A stretch of DNA of 64,000 nucleotides from Streptomyces asoensis (lineage in GTDB: Bacteria > Actinomycetota > Actinomycetes > Streptomycetales > Streptomycetaceae): NCBI RefSeq assembly GCF_016860545.1, contig NZ_BNEB01000003.1, forward strand, positions 2,046,001 to 2,110,000, written 5' to 3'. The notes beneath the pieces are model-generated. The model did not search any database, was not told the origin of the DNA, and worked only from the letters and a program-made list of their open reading frames with translations. A program made the position numbers and the translations under genes. Positions 34,243-43,931 of the stretch are shown in pieces. Every line of letters begins with the position of its first letter. Positions within the stretch are counted from its first letter, which is position 1.

Positions 34243-35079
34243 ATGGTGCAGATCAAGAGCCCCGAGCAGATCGCCAAGATGCGTGAGGCGGGACTGGTCG
34301 TCGCCGCCATCCACGCGGCCACCCGGGAAGCGGCGGTACCGGGGGCGACGACGAAGGACCTCGACGACGTGGCCCGCAAGGTTCTCGCGGAGAACGGCGC
34401 GAAGTCGAACTTCCTGGGCTACGGCGGCTTCCCGGCGACGATCTGCACCTCGGTGAACGACGTGGTGGTGCACGGCATCCCCTCCGAGGAGGTCGTCCTC
34501 AAGGACGGCGACGTCATCTCCATCGACTGCGGCGCGATCGTGGACGGCTGGCACGGCGACGCCGCCTACACGGCCTTCGTCGGCTCGGGCCACGCCCCGG
34601 AGCTGATCGAGCTCTCCCGGGTGACCGAGGAGTCGATGTGGGCCGGCATCGCCGCCATGAAGCAGGGCAACCGCCTGGTCGACGTCTCCCGGGCGATCGA
34701 GACGTACATCCGCCGCCAGCCCAAGCCCGGCGGCGGCCGCTACGGGATCATCGAGGATTACGGCGGCCACGGCATCGGCACCGAGATGCACATGGACCCG
34801 CACCTGCTGAACTACGTCGACCGCCGGCGCGGCAAGGGACCGAAGCTGGTGCCCGGCCTGTGCCTCGCCATCGAGCCGATGGTCTCCCTCGGGACCCCGC
34901 GCACCGAGGTCCTCGAGGACGACTGGACGGTCATCACGACGGACGGCACCTGGTCCTCCCACTGGGAGCACTCGGTCGCGCTGACTGAGGAGGGCCCGCT
35001 GGTGCTGACGTCTCCCGACGGGGGCAAGGCGAAGCTCGCGGAGCACGGGGTCGTCGCGGCGCCCGACCCGCTGGCCTGA
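34243..35079 (+). CDS. map: Type I methionine aminopeptidase
   Basis: MAP removes the initiator Met from nascent proteins. The 278-aa product has the metal ligands in the expected order: Asp in DCGAIVDGWHGD, the second Asp of that segment, His in GGHGIGTEMH, Glu in AIEPMV and Glu in WEHSVALTEEGP. The ribosome site is weak: GGAG lies about 15 nt before the ATG. It stands between the adk terminator and a GC-rich palindrome. Confidence 0.96.
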   Translation: MVQIKSPEQIAKMREAGLVVAAIHAATREAAVPGATTKDLDDVARKVLAENGAKSNFLGYGGFPATICTSVNDVVVHGIPSEEVVLKDGDVISIDCGAIVDGWHGDAAYTAFVGSGHAPELIELSRVTEESMWAGIAAMKQGNRLVDVSRAIETYIRRQPKPGGGRYGIIEDYGGHGIGTEMHMDPHLLNYVDRRRGKGPKLVPGLCLAIEPMVSLGTPRTEVLEDDWTVITTDGTWSSHWEHSVALTEEGPLVLTSPDGGKAKLAEHGVVAAPDPLA

Positions 35080-35375
35080 GGCTTCCTCGCCCCCCGCCGA
35101 CCGGAGGTTCCCCGCCTCCGCCGCCTCTTCCCGTCCCGCCCCCGGGGGCCGCGCCCCCGGGGGCCCCGCTGCCGGTCCGGACGGCCTCGTGCCCGAGTGC
35201 CGGACGGGCCGCCCTTGGCTTAGGGATCTCCTTCGTGGGGCAGACTTCTCGATTCGTCTTTCGGCGGGGCCTGACGTAGACTGACTCGTCGGCTCTCGTG
35301 CACCCGCATGTCTGCATGCACCCGCAAGGGAAACGCGGGGGAGTCGATCAAGGTAGTCGATTCGAAGGGCGAAGC
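35080..35375 (+). promoter_or_regulatory. map-infA spacer with GC-only palindromes
   Basis: No gene was seen. At 35138-35166 two adjacent palindromes built only of G and C (core CCCCCGGGGG) can form a hairpin that may end the map transcript. Further on, TAGACT at 35277-35282 is a good HrdB-type -10 box for infA, but its -35 (TTCGTC, 18 bp upstream) is poor. Confidence 0.4.
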
Positions 35376-35597
35376 GTGGCCAAGAAGCAAGGTGCCATCG
35401 AGATCGAGGGCACTGTCGTCGAGTCTCTTCCGAACGCCATGTTCAAGGTCGAGCTCCAGAACGGCCACCAGGTCCTGGCACACATCAGCGGCAAGATGCG
35501 TATGCACTACATCCGTATCCTCCCTGACGACCGGGTCGTGGTGGAGCTGTCTCCGTACGACCTGACGCGTGGCCGGATCGTCTACCGCTACAAGTAG
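35376..35597 (+). CDS. infA: Translation initiation factor IF-1
   Basis: IF-1 occupies the A site during initiation. The 73-aa product from the GTG at 35376 ([20 protein letters not shown]) is a single S1-like OB fold ending [12 protein letters not shown]. The GTG lies just after GAAGGGCGAAGC. The open frame upstream is chance. It begins the infA-rpmJ-rpsM-rpsK-rpoA-rplQ series. Confidence 0.97.
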   Translation: MAKKQGAIEIEGTVVESLPNAMFKVELQNGHQVLAHISGKMRMHYIRILPDDRVVVELSPYDLTRGRIVYRYK

Positions 35598-35669
35598 ATC
35601 TTGCCCAGGCTCCGTACGCGCTTCCGCGTGCGGGGCTGCCGGCAACTGACCCGGAGAACCTCACATCCC

Positions 35670-35783
35670 ATGAAGGTCAAGCCGAGCGTCAAGAAGATCT
35701 GCGACAAGTGCAGGGTGATCCGCCGTCACGGTCGGGTCATGGTCATTTGCGAGAACCCGCGCCACAAGCAGCGCCAGGGCTGA
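35670..35783 (+). CDS. rpmJ: 50S ribosomal protein L36, zinc-binding type
   Basis: The 37-aa product ([20 protein letters not shown]) carries Cys11, Cys14, Cys27 and His32, the complete zinc set. The ATG follows CCGGAGAACC. The whole protein matches the family. As with S14, a zinc-free paralogue is expected elsewhere in the genome. A 213-nt spacer separates it from rpsM. Confidence 0.97.
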   Translation: MKVKPSVKKICDKCRVIRRHGRVMVICENPRHKQRQG

Positions 35784-35996
35784 TCGCTCAGAGATCACAC
35801 CCTCTGCATCGACATCGCAGAGACTTCGCGCGACGCGAGCAGTATTCGTTCATACGCAGATCCCAGGCGGGTGCGCCCTCCTGACACCCCCGGCTCGGAG
35901 GCCGGGGACCCATCCGTACCAAATCCTCTCGCGAGGAGGCCGGCGGCTGGGATCCGGATCTGTGGAAGACCTCCGAAGATCAACTGGAGCCATTGA
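35784..35996 (+). promoter_or_regulatory. rpmJ-rpsM spacer
   Basis: Gene-free leader of 213 nt with several short GC hairpins, such as CCCCGGC/GCCGGGG and CCTC-TCGC-GAGG. A regulatory RNA for the rpsM unit is possible; no promoter was convincing. Confidence 0.35.
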
Positions 35997-36377
35997 ATGG
36001 CACGCGTTTCCGGTGTCGACATCCCGCGCGAAAAGCGTGTGGAGGTCGCCCTCACCTACGTGTTCGGCATCGGCCGGACCCTCTCCCAGGAGACGCTGGC
36101 AGCGACCGGCGTCGACCCGAACACCCGCGTTCGCGACCTCTCCGAGGAGCAGCTCGTCGCGATCCGCGAGTACGTGGACGCCAACATCAAGACCGAGGGT
36201 GACCTCCGTCGCGAGATCCAGGCCGACATCCGCCGCAAGGTCGAGATCGGCTGCTACCAGGGTCTCCGTCACCGTCGCGGTCTGCCTGTCCGCGGTCAGC
36301 GCACCAGCACGAACGCTCGTACCCGCAAGGGCCCGCGTCGCGCCATCGCCGGCAAGAAGAAGCCGGGCAAGAAGTAG
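35997..36377 (+). CDS. rpsM: 30S ribosomal protein S13
   Basis: S13 contacts P-site tRNA and forms a subunit bridge. The 126-aa product starts [20 protein letters not shown] and has the C-terminal basic segment [20 protein letters not shown]. The C-terminal tail ([16 protein letters not shown]) is highly basic. The ribosome site is CTGGAG before the ATG. Confidence 0.98.
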   Translation: MARVSGVDIPREKRVEVALTYVFGIGRTLSQETLAATGVDPNTRVRDLSEEQLVAIREYVDANIKTEGDLRREIQADIRRKVEIGCYQGLRHRRGLPVRGQRTSTNARTRKGPRRAIAGKKKPGKK

Positions 36378-36447
36378 TCCTCAGCGGACCACGCTTCATC
36401 AGCGGTCTTCGCTGTAGGACCGACCACCTCCCCGTAGGAGTTTGTAG

Positions 36448-36852
36448 ATGCCCCCCAAGGGTCGTCAGGGCGCTGCCAAGAAGGTGCGCCGCAAGGAAAA
36501 GAAGAACGTCGCGCACGGCCAGGCGCACATCAAGAGCACGTTCAACAACACGATCGTGTCCATCACGGACCCGGCCGGAAACGTGATCTCGTGGGCCTCC
36601 GCCGGCCACGTCGGTTTCAAGGGCTCGCGCAAGTCCACGCCGTTCGCCGCGCAGATGGCCGCCGAGTCGGCTGCCCGTCGCGCCCAGGAGCACGGCATGC
36701 GCAAGGTCGACGTCTTCGTCAAGGGCCCGGGCGCCGGTCGTGAGACCGCCATCCGCTCGCTCCAGGCGACGGGCCTCGAGGTCGGCTCCATCCAGGACGT
36801 CACCCCGACCCCGCACAACGGCTGCCGTCCGCCTAAGCGCCGCCGCGTCTGA
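36448..36852 (+). CDS. rpsK: 30S ribosomal protein S11
   Basis: S11 lies on the platform near the E-site mRNA. The 134-aa product has [20 protein letters not shown] and ends [18 protein letters not shown], the signature. It follows rpsM by 70 nt with a GTAGGAG ribosome site. Confidence 0.98.
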   Translation: MPPKGRQGAAKKVRRKEKKNVAHGQAHIKSTFNNTIVSITDPAGNVISWASAGHVGFKGSRKSTPFAAQMAAESAARRAQEHGMRKVDVFVKGPGAGRETAIRSLQATGLEVGSIQDVTPTPHNGCRPPKRRRV

Positions 36853-36923
36853 CGCACGGCTCACGTCGGCCGGGTGCCGGCTCATCTCGGCCGGGAACGG
36901 CCGGGTGCCGGTTCTGAGGCTTT

Positions 36924-36960
36924 CGGGCGGTACGGCTCCGTAAAAGGGCCGTACCGCCCG
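36924..36960 (+). terminator. Hairpin between rpsK and rpoA
   Basis: CGGGCGGTACGGC pairs perfectly (13 bp) with GCCGTACCGCCCG around an 11-nt loop, with no T run. It may attenuate between the S11 and alpha-subunit genes. Confidence 0.6.
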
Positions 36961-37048
36961 TACCCTTGCAGTACCCGTGCGGTGAGTACGCACGGTTCCG
37001 TCGGGCGTCAAATAGCGGGCGTCCACGAGAGAAGGATCTGATCGCCAC

Positions 37049-38071
37049 ATGCTGATCGCTCAGCGTCCCTCGTTGACCGAAGAGGTCGTCGACGAGTTCC
37101 GCTCCCGGTTCGTGATCGAGCCGCTGGAGCCGGGCTTCGGTTACACCCTCGGCAACTCCCTCCGCCGTACCCTCCTGTCCTCGATCCCGGGTGCGGCGGT
37201 CACGTCCATCCGCATCGACGGCGTGCTGCACGAGTTCACCACCGTGCCGGGCGTCAAGGAGGACGTCACCGACCTGATCCTCAACATCAAGCAGCTGGTC
37301 GTCTCCTCGGAGCACGACGAGCCGGTCGTGATGTACCTGCGCAAGCAGGGCCCGGGTCTGGTCACCGCCGCCGACATCGCGCCCCCGGCCGGTGTCGAGG
37401 TGCACAACCCCGACCTCGTCCTCGCCACGCTCAACGGCAAGGGCAAGCTGGAGATGGAGCTGACCGTCGAGCGCGGTCGCGGTTACGTCTCCGCCGTGCA
37501 GAACAAGCAGGTCGGTCAGGAGATCGGGCGCGTCCCGGTCGACTCGATCTACTCGCCGGTCCTCAAGGTCACGTACAAGGTCGAGGCCACGCGTGTCGAG
37601 CAGCGCACCGACTTCGACAAGCTGATCGTCGACGTCGAGACCAAGCAGGCGATGCGTCCCCGTGACGCCATGGCCTCCGCCGGTAAGACGCTGGTCGAGC
37701 TGTTCGGTCTCGCCCGCGAGCTGAACATCGACGCCGAGGGCATCGACATGGGCCCGTCCCCCACGGACGCCGCCCTCGCCGCCGACCTCGCGCTGCCGAT
37801 CGAGGAGCTCGAGCTCACCGTCCGGTCGTACAACTGCCTCAAGCGTGAGGGCATCCACTCCGTGGGTGAGCTCGTCGCCCGCTCGGAGGCCGACCTCCTG
37901 GACATCCGCAACTTCGGTGCGAAGTCCATCGACGAGGTCAAGGCGAAGCTGGCCGGCATGGGCCTGGCCCTGAAGGACAGCCCGCCCGGATTCGACCCGA
38001 CCGCCGCGGCCGACGCGTTCGGCGCGGACGACGACGCCGACGCCGGCTTCGTCGAGACCGAGCAGTACTGA
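37049..38071 (+). CDS. rpoA: DNA-directed RNA polymerase subunit alpha
   Basis: Alpha dimerises to start polymerase assembly and binds UP elements and activators. The 340-aa product has the N-terminal domain ([20 protein letters not shown]) and, after an Asp/Ala linker, the C-terminal DNA-binding domain ([20 protein letters not shown], then [20 protein letters not shown]). An acidic C-terminal tail follows. The ATG follows GAGAGAAGGA. rplQ is 191 nt downstream, beyond a dispersed repeat. Confidence 0.98.
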   Translation: MLIAQRPSLTEEVVDEFRSRFVIEPLEPGFGYTLGNSLRRTLLSSIPGAAVTSIRIDGVLHEFTTVPGVKEDVTDLILNIKQLVVSSEHDEPVVMYLRKQGPGLVTAADIAPPAGVEVHNPDLVLATLNGKGKLEMELTVERGRGYVSAVQNKQVGQEIGRVPVDSIYSPVLKVTYKVEATRVEQRTDFDKLIVDVETKQAMRPRDAMASAGKTLVELFGLARELNIDAEGIDMGPSPTDAALAADLALPIEELELTVRSYNCLKREGIHSVGELVARSEADLLDIRNFGAKSIDEVKAKLAGMGLALKDSPPGFDPTAAADAFGADDDADAGFVETEQY

Positions 38072-38100
38072 GCTCTCCGCGAACCGGCCGGTTCGTGACT

Positions 38101-38153
38101 GCGGATCCGTCGTGACCGGTCGCGCAGTTCCCCGCGCCCCTCTGGGGGCGCGG
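38101..38153. repeat. Dispersed intergenic repeat, copy 1
   Basis: The core CGCGCAGTTCCCCGCGCCCC (38121-38140) recurs at 43911-43930 and 47950-47969. With the preceding 20 nt it matches copy 2 over about 41 nt with few differences. A hairpin CCGCGCCCC/GGGGCGCGG follows immediately. It lies between rpoA and rplQ. Confidence 0.8.
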
Positions 38154-38262
38154 ACACTCCGGGTGCGCCTGAATCGCGCCCGGATCTTCGACAGACAGCC
38201 GTCTGCTCGGATACTGACCCCGGTACCTGGTACGGCCGGGGCAGACACCTAGGAGAGACACC

Positions 38263-38775
38263 ATGCCGAAGCCCACCAAGGGTGCCCGTCTGGGCGGCAG
38301 CGCCGCGCACGAGAAGCTGCTCCTCGCGAACCTCGCGAAGTCGCTCTTCGAGCACGGCCGTATCACCACCACCGAGGCGAAGGCGCGCAAGCTGCGTCCG
38401 TACGCCGAGCGTCTGGTCACCAAGGCGAAGAAGGGCGACCTTCACAACCGCCGTCAGGTGCTCCAGGTGATCACGGACAAGAGCGTCGTGCACACGCTCT
38501 TCACCGAGATCGGCCCGCGCTACGAGAACCGCCCGGGTGGTTACACGCGCATCACCAAGATCGGTAACCGTCGTGGCGACAACGCGCCCATGGCCGTCAT
38601 CGAGCTGGTCGAGGCGCTGACCGTCGCGCAGCAGGCCACCGGCGAGGCCGAGGCCGCCACCAAGCGCGCGGTCAAGGAAGACGCCCTCAAGAAGGACGAG
38701 GCCGTCGAGGACGCCAAGCCCGCCGACGAGGCCGCGGCCGACGAGGCTCCCGCCGAGGAGTCCAAGGACGCCTGA
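38263..38775 (+). CDS. rplQ: 50S ribosomal protein L17
   Basis: L17 lies at the tunnel exit. The 170-aa product has the normal N-terminal domain ([20 protein letters not shown]) and a C-terminal acidic/Ala-rich extension of about 50 residues (from near residue 120), longer than in E. coli and usual in actinomycetes. The ATG follows AGGAGAGA. It is closed by a TTCG-loop terminator. Confidence 0.98.
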   Translation: MPKPTKGARLGGSAAHEKLLLANLAKSLFEHGRITTTEAKARKLRPYAERLVTKAKKGDLHNRRQVLQVITDKSVVHTLFTEIGPRYENRPGGYTRITKIGNRRGDNAPMAVIELVEALTVAQQATGEAEAATKRAVKEDALKKDEAVEDAKPADEAAADEAPAEESKDA

Positions 38776-38794
38776 GGCTCTGCCTGGCAGTGGA

Positions 38795-38820
38795 CGGGTC
38801 CGCCCTTCGGGGCGGGCCCG
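38795..38820 (+). terminator. rplQ terminator
   Basis: CGGGTCCGCCC pairs with GGGCGGGCCCG (one G-U) around a TTCG tetraloop, followed by TTCCGCGTTTT. Confidence 0.8.
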
Positions 38821-38898
38821 TTCCGCGTTTTCCGACGGTGTCGTCCCGCGCTGTTCCCCGGCGTTCTGCGCGGGACGCCGGCCTGAGAGGATCTAGGG

Positions 38899-39756
38899 GT
38901 GAGTGACGAAGTACAGCCCGGGTTCGTACGGGTGCGGATGGATCTCTCGTACGACGGGAGCGGCTTCTCCGGGTGGGCCAAGCAGGCCGGCGGCCGGCGG
39001 ACCGTGCAGGGCGAGATCGAGGACGCGCTGCGGACCGTGACCCGGTCCAAGGACACCACGTACGAGCTGACGGTGGCCGGGCGCACCGACGCCGGGGTGC
39101 ACGCGCGGGGGCAGGTGGCCCACGTCGATCTGCCCGGGGAGCTCTGGGCGGAGCACCGCGAGAAGCTGCTCAAGCGGCTCGCCGGGCGGCTCGCCAAGGA
39201 CGTGCGGATCTGGTCCCTCGACGAGGCTCCGGCCGGCTTCAACGCGCGGTTCTCGGCCGTCTGGCGGCGGTACGCGTACCGGGTCACGGACAACCCGGGG
39301 GGTGTCGACCCGCTGCTGCGCAGCCACGTCCTCTGGCACGACTGGCCCCTCGACGTCGACGCCATGAACGAGGCCGCCCGCCGGCTGCTCGGCGAGCACG
39401 ACTTCGCCGCCTACTGCAAGCGGCGCGAGGGGGCGACGACCATCCGTACGCTCCAGGAGCTGAGCCTGGTCCGCGGCGAGGACGGTGTGATCACCGCGAC
39501 CGTGCGGGCCGACGCCTTCTGCCACAACATGGTGCGTTCCCTGATCGGGGCGCTGCTGTTCGTGGGCGACGGCCACCGGGGTGCGGAGTGGCCGGGGAAG
39601 GTGCTGGCCGCGGGGGTGCGGGACTCGGCCGTCCATGTCGTACGGCCCCACGGGCTGACGCTGGAGGAGGTCGGCTACCCGGCCGACGAGCTGCTCGCCG
39701 CGCGCAACAAGGAGGCGCGCAACCGGCGGACGCTGCCCGGGGCCGGGTGCTGCTGA
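38899..39756 (+). CDS. truA: tRNA pseudouridine synthase A
   Basis: TruA makes pseudouridine at tRNA positions 38-40. The 285-aa product has the catalytic Asp in [11 protein letters not shown] and the N-terminal [17 protein letters not shown] segment. It starts at GTG with no clear ribosome site. A GAGGAT hexamer lies 6 nt before the start, suggesting a leaderless or very short leader transcript. The order rplQ-truA is standard. Confidence 0.95.
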   Translation: MSDEVQPGFVRVRMDLSYDGSGFSGWAKQAGGRRTVQGEIEDALRTVTRSKDTTYELTVAGRTDAGVHARGQVAHVDLPGELWAEHREKLLKRLAGRLAKDVRIWSLDEAPAGFNARFSAVWRRYAYRVTDNPGGVDPLLRSHVLWHDWPLDVDAMNEAARRLLGEHDFAAYCKRREGATTIRTLQELSLVRGEDGVITATVRADAFCHNMVRSLIGALLFVGDGHRGAEWPGKVLAAGVRDSAVHVVRPHGLTLEEVGYPADELLAARNKEARNRRTLPGAGCC

Positions 39757-39826
39757 CGTGCCGACGACCGTCCGGTAGTGACCGTGCGGTGCCGACCGTG
39801 CGGTGCGGACGGCCCGGCGGCCGCGG

Positions 39827-40702
39827 TCAGTTGTTCGCGGCCGCCGACGCCTGGGCCTCGCCGCGCTGGCGGATCCGCTGGAAGGTGAACTCCGCGAGGT
39901 CGTCGCCGGCCTTGAAGACCGCCGTGTCCTTCGTCGTCACGTCCTTGGCGTCGGTGAAGCCGGTGATCGTGAAGTAGGCGTACCGGCCGTAGGAGTTGGT
40001 CGTGGAGCGGCAGATCGCGCCGGCGCAGAACTGCTTGACGCCGCCGCCGGTGAGGGCCTTCACGATGCTCTTGTTGTCGGCCTGGCTCTTGACCTTGAGG
40101 GCCTGTGCCTCGGTGTCGAAGACCGCCACACCGACCGTCACCGCGATGTTGTCCTTGGTGTAGGTGATGCGCATGAGGCGGGTGCAGTCGTTCGCGGTGA
40201 GCACCTGGGGCAGGGTGCCCTGGACGCCCGAGGTGCAGGTGGTGCTGTCGGCCTTGGGGCCCTTCTTGTACACGGCCGAGCCCATGGTCAGCTGGGTGCC
40301 GGGGAAGAGCAGGTCCGGCCCGTTGGGCGCGGTGTCCTTGGCCTTGGAGGCGATGAACTCCTTCGGGTCCAGCGGAGGCGGGGCGCTGGTCGGCGCGAAG
40401 GAGGGGTCGGCGGACGTGCTCGGCAGGCCGCCGGAGGCGGGCAGCGAGGAGGTCGGACGGTTCGCCCCGTCACTGCCGTTCGCCGAGACCACCGCCATGG
40501 CCACGGCGGTGCCGACGGCGACGGTGGCGAGCGCGCCGCCGCCTATGAAGAACAGCCGACGGCGCCTGTTGCGCGTCTCCGACGCCTCCGCGAGCGCGGC
40601 CCAGTCCGGAGTCCGGCCGTCATCGGCGCTGGTCCACGGCTGCTGGGAGTTCGGTTTCCACGGATCCCACTGGGACTGAGGTCCCCCCTGCCCATAGCTC
40701 AT
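39827..40702 (-). CDS. Membrane-anchored protein of unknown function
   Basis: The 291-aa product has a polar N-terminus rich in Gln/Trp/Pro (about 50 residues) and a basic stop-transfer (RNRRRR). One transmembrane helix follows (LFFIGGGALATVAVGTAVAM), then a Ser/Pro-rich linker and an external domain of about 170 residues with conserved-looking cysteines (CTSG, DCTRLMRITYT, FCAGAICRS). No family was recognised. The ATG at 40702 has TAAGAT exactly 7 nt upstream and no ribosome site, the signature of a leaderless mRNA. It reads away from rplM. Confidence 0.8.
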   Translation of the reverse strand: MSYGQGGPQSQWDPWKPNSQQPWTSADDGRTPDWAALAEASETRNRRRRLFFIGGGALATVAVGTAVAMAVVSANGSDGANRPTSSLPASGGLPSTSADPSFAPTSAPPPLDPKEFIASKAKDTAPNGPDLLFPGTQLTMGSAVYKKGPKADSTTCTSGVQGTLPQVLTANDCTRLMRITYTKDNIAVTVGVAVFDTEAQALKVKSQADNKSIVKALTGGGVKQFCAGAICRSTTNSYGRYAYFTITGFTDAKDVTTKDTAVFKAGDDLAEFTFQRIRQRGEAQASAAANN

Positions 40703-40709
40703 GGGGCGC

Positions 40710-40715
40710 ATCTTA
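40710..40715 (-). promoter_or_regulatory. -10 box of a probable leaderless promoter
   Basis: TAAGAT (minus strand) is separated by 7 nt from the ATG at 40702. The -35 is weak. No other element was seen between here and 40980. Confidence 0.5.
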
Positions 40716-40980
40716 GACGGGGTGCGGGGGATGCTGTTCCGCCCCGACCTGCGCCGCAGCCCCCCGGGTTTCGGGCGCGAGTGAGGGCAAAGGTGACATC
40801 TCCGGGTGGTTGGTGCGGCGTTCCCGCAGGCCGGTGCCGAGGGTGTGGCGCAGACCACTCCGGATGCGGGTTTCCGGGCGGGGCGCGCGGTGGGGGCCGC
40901 GCCGTGCGCCCCGGGCGGGGCCGCCGTGGTCCCGGGCGAGGGCGGGTCCGCCCTCGCGCGATCGGGTGACAGGCCCCGTT

Positions 40981-41010
40981 TTGACCCCACCCCCGAGACC
41001 CGGGTATCCT
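40981..41010 (+). promoter_or_regulatory. Predicted rplM-rpsI promoter
   Basis: TTGACC, an 18-bp spacer and TATCCT form a good HrdB-type promoter, with a leader of about 170 nt to rplM. The rest of the 487-nt gap to the divergent gene holds nothing recognised. Confidence 0.6.
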
Positions 41011-41189
41011 GCATCTTCGTTGTGTATTGGCTTGCTCTTCTCACGGGACGGGCCCTTACACCGGTCCACCGGGCCGATGACCAGCGACCAGCACGCGGTT
41101 TGCGTCACCGCAGTGCGGTCTCGGCTGTCGTGATCGTCTTCGGTGACCTTGTCAGGACCAATTCACTGAAGAAGCGAAGGCTACGAACC

Positions 41190-41633
41190 GTGCGTACGTA
41201 CAGCCCCAAGCCCGGCGATGTGACGCGCCAGTGGCACGTCATCGACGCTCAGGACATTGTCCTGGGCCGTCTCGCCACCACTGCCGCGTCCCTCCTCCGG
41301 GGCAAGCACAAGCCGATCTACGCGCCCCACGTCGACACCGGTGACTTCGTCATCATCATCAACGCCGACAAGGTGCACCTCTCCGGCAACAAGCGGACCC
41401 AGAAGATGGCGTACCGCCACTCCGGGTACCCGGGCGGTCTGCGCTCCGTGCGCTACGACGACCTGCTCGCGAACAACCCCGAGAAGGCCGTCGAGAAGGC
41501 CGTCAAGGGCATGCTCCCCAAGAACACGCTGGGCCGTCAGATGCTCTCGAAGCTGAAGGTCTACAAGGGTGACGTGCACCCGCACGCGGCGCAGCAGCCC
41601 GTGCCGTTCGAGATCACCCAGGTCGCGCAGTAA
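41190..41633 (+). CDS. rplM: 50S ribosomal protein L13
   Basis: L13 is an early-assembly protein. The 147-aa product from GTG at 41190 ([20 protein letters not shown]) has [20 protein letters not shown] and the [20 protein letters not shown] signature. The ribosome site is GAAGCGAAGG, somewhat distant. The open frame upstream spans the promoter region and is not coding. rpsI follows after 40 nt. Confidence 0.98.
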   Translation: MRTYSPKPGDVTRQWHVIDAQDIVLGRLATTAASLLRGKHKPIYAPHVDTGDFVIIINADKVHLSGNKRTQKMAYRHSGYPGGLRSVRYDDLLANNPEKAVEKAVKGMLPKNTLGRQMLSKLKVYKGDVHPHAAQQPVPFEITQVAQ

Positions 41634-41673
41634 TTCCGGCCACACCCCTAGCTGAAAAGAACTGAGGAGAACC

Positions 41674-42195
41674 GTGGCCGAGACCACTGCCGAGCAGCCG
41701 CTCGAAGAGACCGAGCTCGTCGACATCGAGAGCTACACCACCGAGTCCGAGGTCCCCGTCGAGGGTGAGTACACCTCGGAGTCCCTCGCGTCCCGCTTCG
41801 GCGAGGCCCAGCCGGCCGCCGGCCTGGGTCGCCGTAAGAACGCCATCGCCCGCGTCCGGATCGTCCCGGGCACCGGCAAGTGGAAGATCAACGGTCGCAC
41901 CCTCGAGGACTACTTCCCGAACAAGGTGCACCAGCAGGAAGTCAACGAGCCCTTCAAGGTGCTCGAGCTCGAAGGCCGCTACGACGTCATCGCCCGCATC
42001 GCGGGTGGCGGTGTCTCCGGTCAGGCCGGTGCGCTCCGTCTCGGTGTCGCCCGCGCGCTGAACGAGGCCGACGTCGACAACAACCGTGGCGCCCTCAAGA
42101 AGGCCGGCTTCCTCACGCGTGACGACCGCGCGGTCGAGCGCAAGAAGGCCGGTCTCAAGAAGGCCCGCAAGGCCCCGCAGTACAGCAAGCGTTAA
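41674..42195 (+). CDS. rpsI: 30S ribosomal protein S9
   Basis: S9 reaches the P-site tRNA with its C-terminal tail. The 173-aa product has an acidic N-terminal extension of about 45 residues before [20 protein letters not shown] and the KAPQYSKR end. The extension is typical for actinomycetes. It starts at GTG after GAGGAGA. A strong terminator follows. Confidence 0.98.
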   Translation: MAETTAEQPLEETELVDIESYTTESEVPVEGEYTSESLASRFGEAQPAAGLGRRKNAIARVRIVPGTGKWKINGRTLEDYFPNKVHQQEVNEPFKVLELEGRYDVIARIAGGGVSGQAGALRLGVARALNEADVDNNRGALKKAGFLTRDDRAVERKKAGLKKARKAPQYSKR

Positions 42196-42256
42196 GCTTC
42201 GCTGCCTGCTCGTACGTATCCCGGGTCGGACCGCTGCGGTCCGCCCGCACGTACTC

Positions 42257-42303
42257 CGAACGCCCCGGCGGCACGCCACAGTGTCGCCGGGGCGTTCGTT
42301 TTC
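42257..42303 (+). terminator. rplM-rpsI terminator
   Basis: An 18-bp stem (CGAACGCCCCGGCG plus GCAC with its complement, one G-U) is followed by TTTTC. Confidence 0.92.
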
Positions 42304-42394
42304 TCGCAGCCGTGGGCGTATAACGGCACAAGGTGCTCAAAGGCTTGTGTGATCGGATGTTCAGGGCATCAAATGCCTGGATGCGGAGCCGCTG

Positions 42395-42421
42395 CCGACC
42401 GGTCGGCCGGTCGATCGACCG
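42395..42421. promoter_or_regulatory. Twin palindromes before glmM
   Basis: CCGACCGGTCGG (12 bp) and CGGTCGATCGACCG (14 bp) are both perfect palindromes, 1 nt apart, ending 45 nt before the glmM start. They may be an operator or RNA hairpins. The half-sites resemble, but do not match, the DasR site (GGTC and GACC are 4 bp apart rather than 2). Confidence 0.5.
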
Positions 42422-42466
42422 ACGCACCCGCACGCTTTTGAATCTGACGCTTCCTCAGGAGGACAA

Positions 42467-43825
42467 GTGGGACGACTCTTCGGCACGGACGGCGTGCGCG
42501 GTGTCGCCAACGCGGATCTGACGGCGGAGATGGCGCTCGGCCTGTCCGTCGCCGCGGCGCACGTGCTGGCCGAGGCGGGCACCTTCGAGGGTCACCGCCC
42601 GGTGGCCGTGGTCGGACGGGACCCGCGTGCGTCCGGAGAGTTCCTGGAGGCCGCAGTGGTGGCCGGCCTGGCGAGCGCCGGGGTCGACGTGCTGACCGTC
42701 GGCGTGCTGCCCACGCCCGCCGTGGCCTACCTGACCGGCGTGCTCGGCGCCGACCTCGGCGTGATGCTCTCCGCCAGCCACAACGCCATGCCCGACAACG
42801 GCATCAAGTTCTTCGCCCGCGGCGGTCACAAGCTCGCCGACGAGCTGGAGGACCGGATCGAGTCCGTCTTCGAGGAGCACCGCACCGGCGCGCCCTGGGC
42901 CCGCCCGACCGGCAGCGGCGTCGGCCGTGTGCGGTCGTACGACGAGGGCTTCGACCGCTACGTCGCGCACCTCATCGCGGTGCTGCCCAACCGGCTGGAC
43001 GGTCTGCGGATCGTCCTCGACGAGGCGCACGGCGCCGCCGCCCGGGTCTCCCCGGAGGCCTTCGCACGGGCCGGCGCGGAGATCGTGACCATCGGGGCCG
43101 AGCCGGACGGGCTCAACATCAACGACGGGTGCGGTTCCACGCACCTGGACAAGCTGAAGGCCGCGGTCATCGAGCACGGCGCCGACTTCGGCATCGCGCA
43201 CGACGGGGACGCCGACCGCTGCCTGGCCGTCGACCACACGGGTGAGGAGATCGACGGGGACCAGATCCTCGCGGTTCTCGCGCTGTCCATGCGGGAGCGG
43301 GGTGTGCTGCGGTCCGACACCGTTGTCGCGACCGTCATGTCCAACCTCGGCTTCAAGCTGGCCATGGAGCGGGAGGGCATCCAGCTCGTGCAGGCCGCCG
43401 TCGGCGACCGGTACGTGCTGGAGGAGATGAAGCAGCACGGCTACGCGCTCGGCGGCGAGCAGTCCGGGCACGTCATCATCCTCGACCACGCGACGACCGG
43501 CGACGGCACGCTGACCGGGCTGATGCTGGCGGCTCGTGTCGCGCAGAGCGGGCGGTCGCTGCGGGAGCTGGCCTCCGTGATGGAGCGGCTGCCGCAGGTG
43601 CTGATCAACGTGCCCGACGTCGACCGCTCGCGGGTCGGGAACTCGGCCGAGCTGGCCGCCGCCGTGGCCGAGGCGGAGCGGGAGCTCGGGTCCACCGGGC
43701 GGGTGCTGCTGCGGCCCTCCGGGACCGAGCCGCTGGTGCGGGTGATGGTCGAGGCGGCCGATATCGAGCAGGCGCGGTCTGTCGCCGGGCGGCTCGCGGA
43801 TGTCGTGAAGTCGGCGCTGGGTTAG
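42467..43825 (+). CDS. glmM: Phosphoglucosamine mutase
   Basis: GlmM converts glucosamine-6-phosphate to glucosamine-1-phosphate on the way to UDP-GlcNAc. The 452-aa product has the catalytic phosphoserine Ser104 in [12 protein letters not shown], the Mg-binding DGDADR motif and the sugar-phosphate loop [14 protein letters not shown]. It starts at GTG after AGGAGGA. glmS, the preceding enzyme of the pathway, is 2.2 kb downstream. Confidence 0.97.
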   Translation: MGRLFGTDGVRGVANADLTAEMALGLSVAAAHVLAEAGTFEGHRPVAVVGRDPRASGEFLEAAVVAGLASAGVDVLTVGVLPTPAVAYLTGVLGADLGVMLSASHNAMPDNGIKFFARGGHKLADELEDRIESVFEEHRTGAPWARPTGSGVGRVRSYDEGFDRYVAHLIAVLPNRLDGLRIVLDEAHGAAARVSPEAFARAGAEIVTIGAEPDGLNINDGCGSTHLDKLKAAVIEHGADFGIAHDGDADRCLAVDHTGEEIDGDQILAVLALSMRERGVLRSDTVVATVMSNLGFKLAMEREGIQLVQAAVGDRYVLEEMKQHGYALGGEQSGHVIILDHATTGDGTLTGLMLAARVAQSGRSLRELASVMERLPQVLINVPDVDRSRVGNSAELAAAVAEAERELGSTGRVLLRPSGTEPLVRVMVEAADIEQARSVAGRLADVVKSALG

Positions 43826-43890
43826 CCGGCGGGCCCCTTCGGGGTTGCTCCGGGGCGGGTTCGGGGTGGGGGTGCTGTGCGTCGCGGGCC

Positions 43891-43931
43891 GCGGGTCCGT
43901 CGTGGCTTGTCGCGCAGTTCCCCGCGCCCCT
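43891..43931. repeat. Dispersed intergenic repeat, copy 2
   Basis: Matches 38101-38141 over about 41 nt with few differences; the last 21 nt are identical. Its end overlaps the stop codon of the convergent DUF389 gene. Confidence 0.8.

Noticed and set aside
35138-35166. Tandem CCCCCGGGGG palindromes as a mobile element end
   Set aside because: Only G/C palindromes are seen, with no target duplication or partner copy; a terminator or plain GC-rich sequence is simpler.
42408-42421. Possible DasR (dre) site before glmM
   Set aside because: The GGTC and GACC half-sites are separated by 4 bp instead of 2, so it does not fit the known site.
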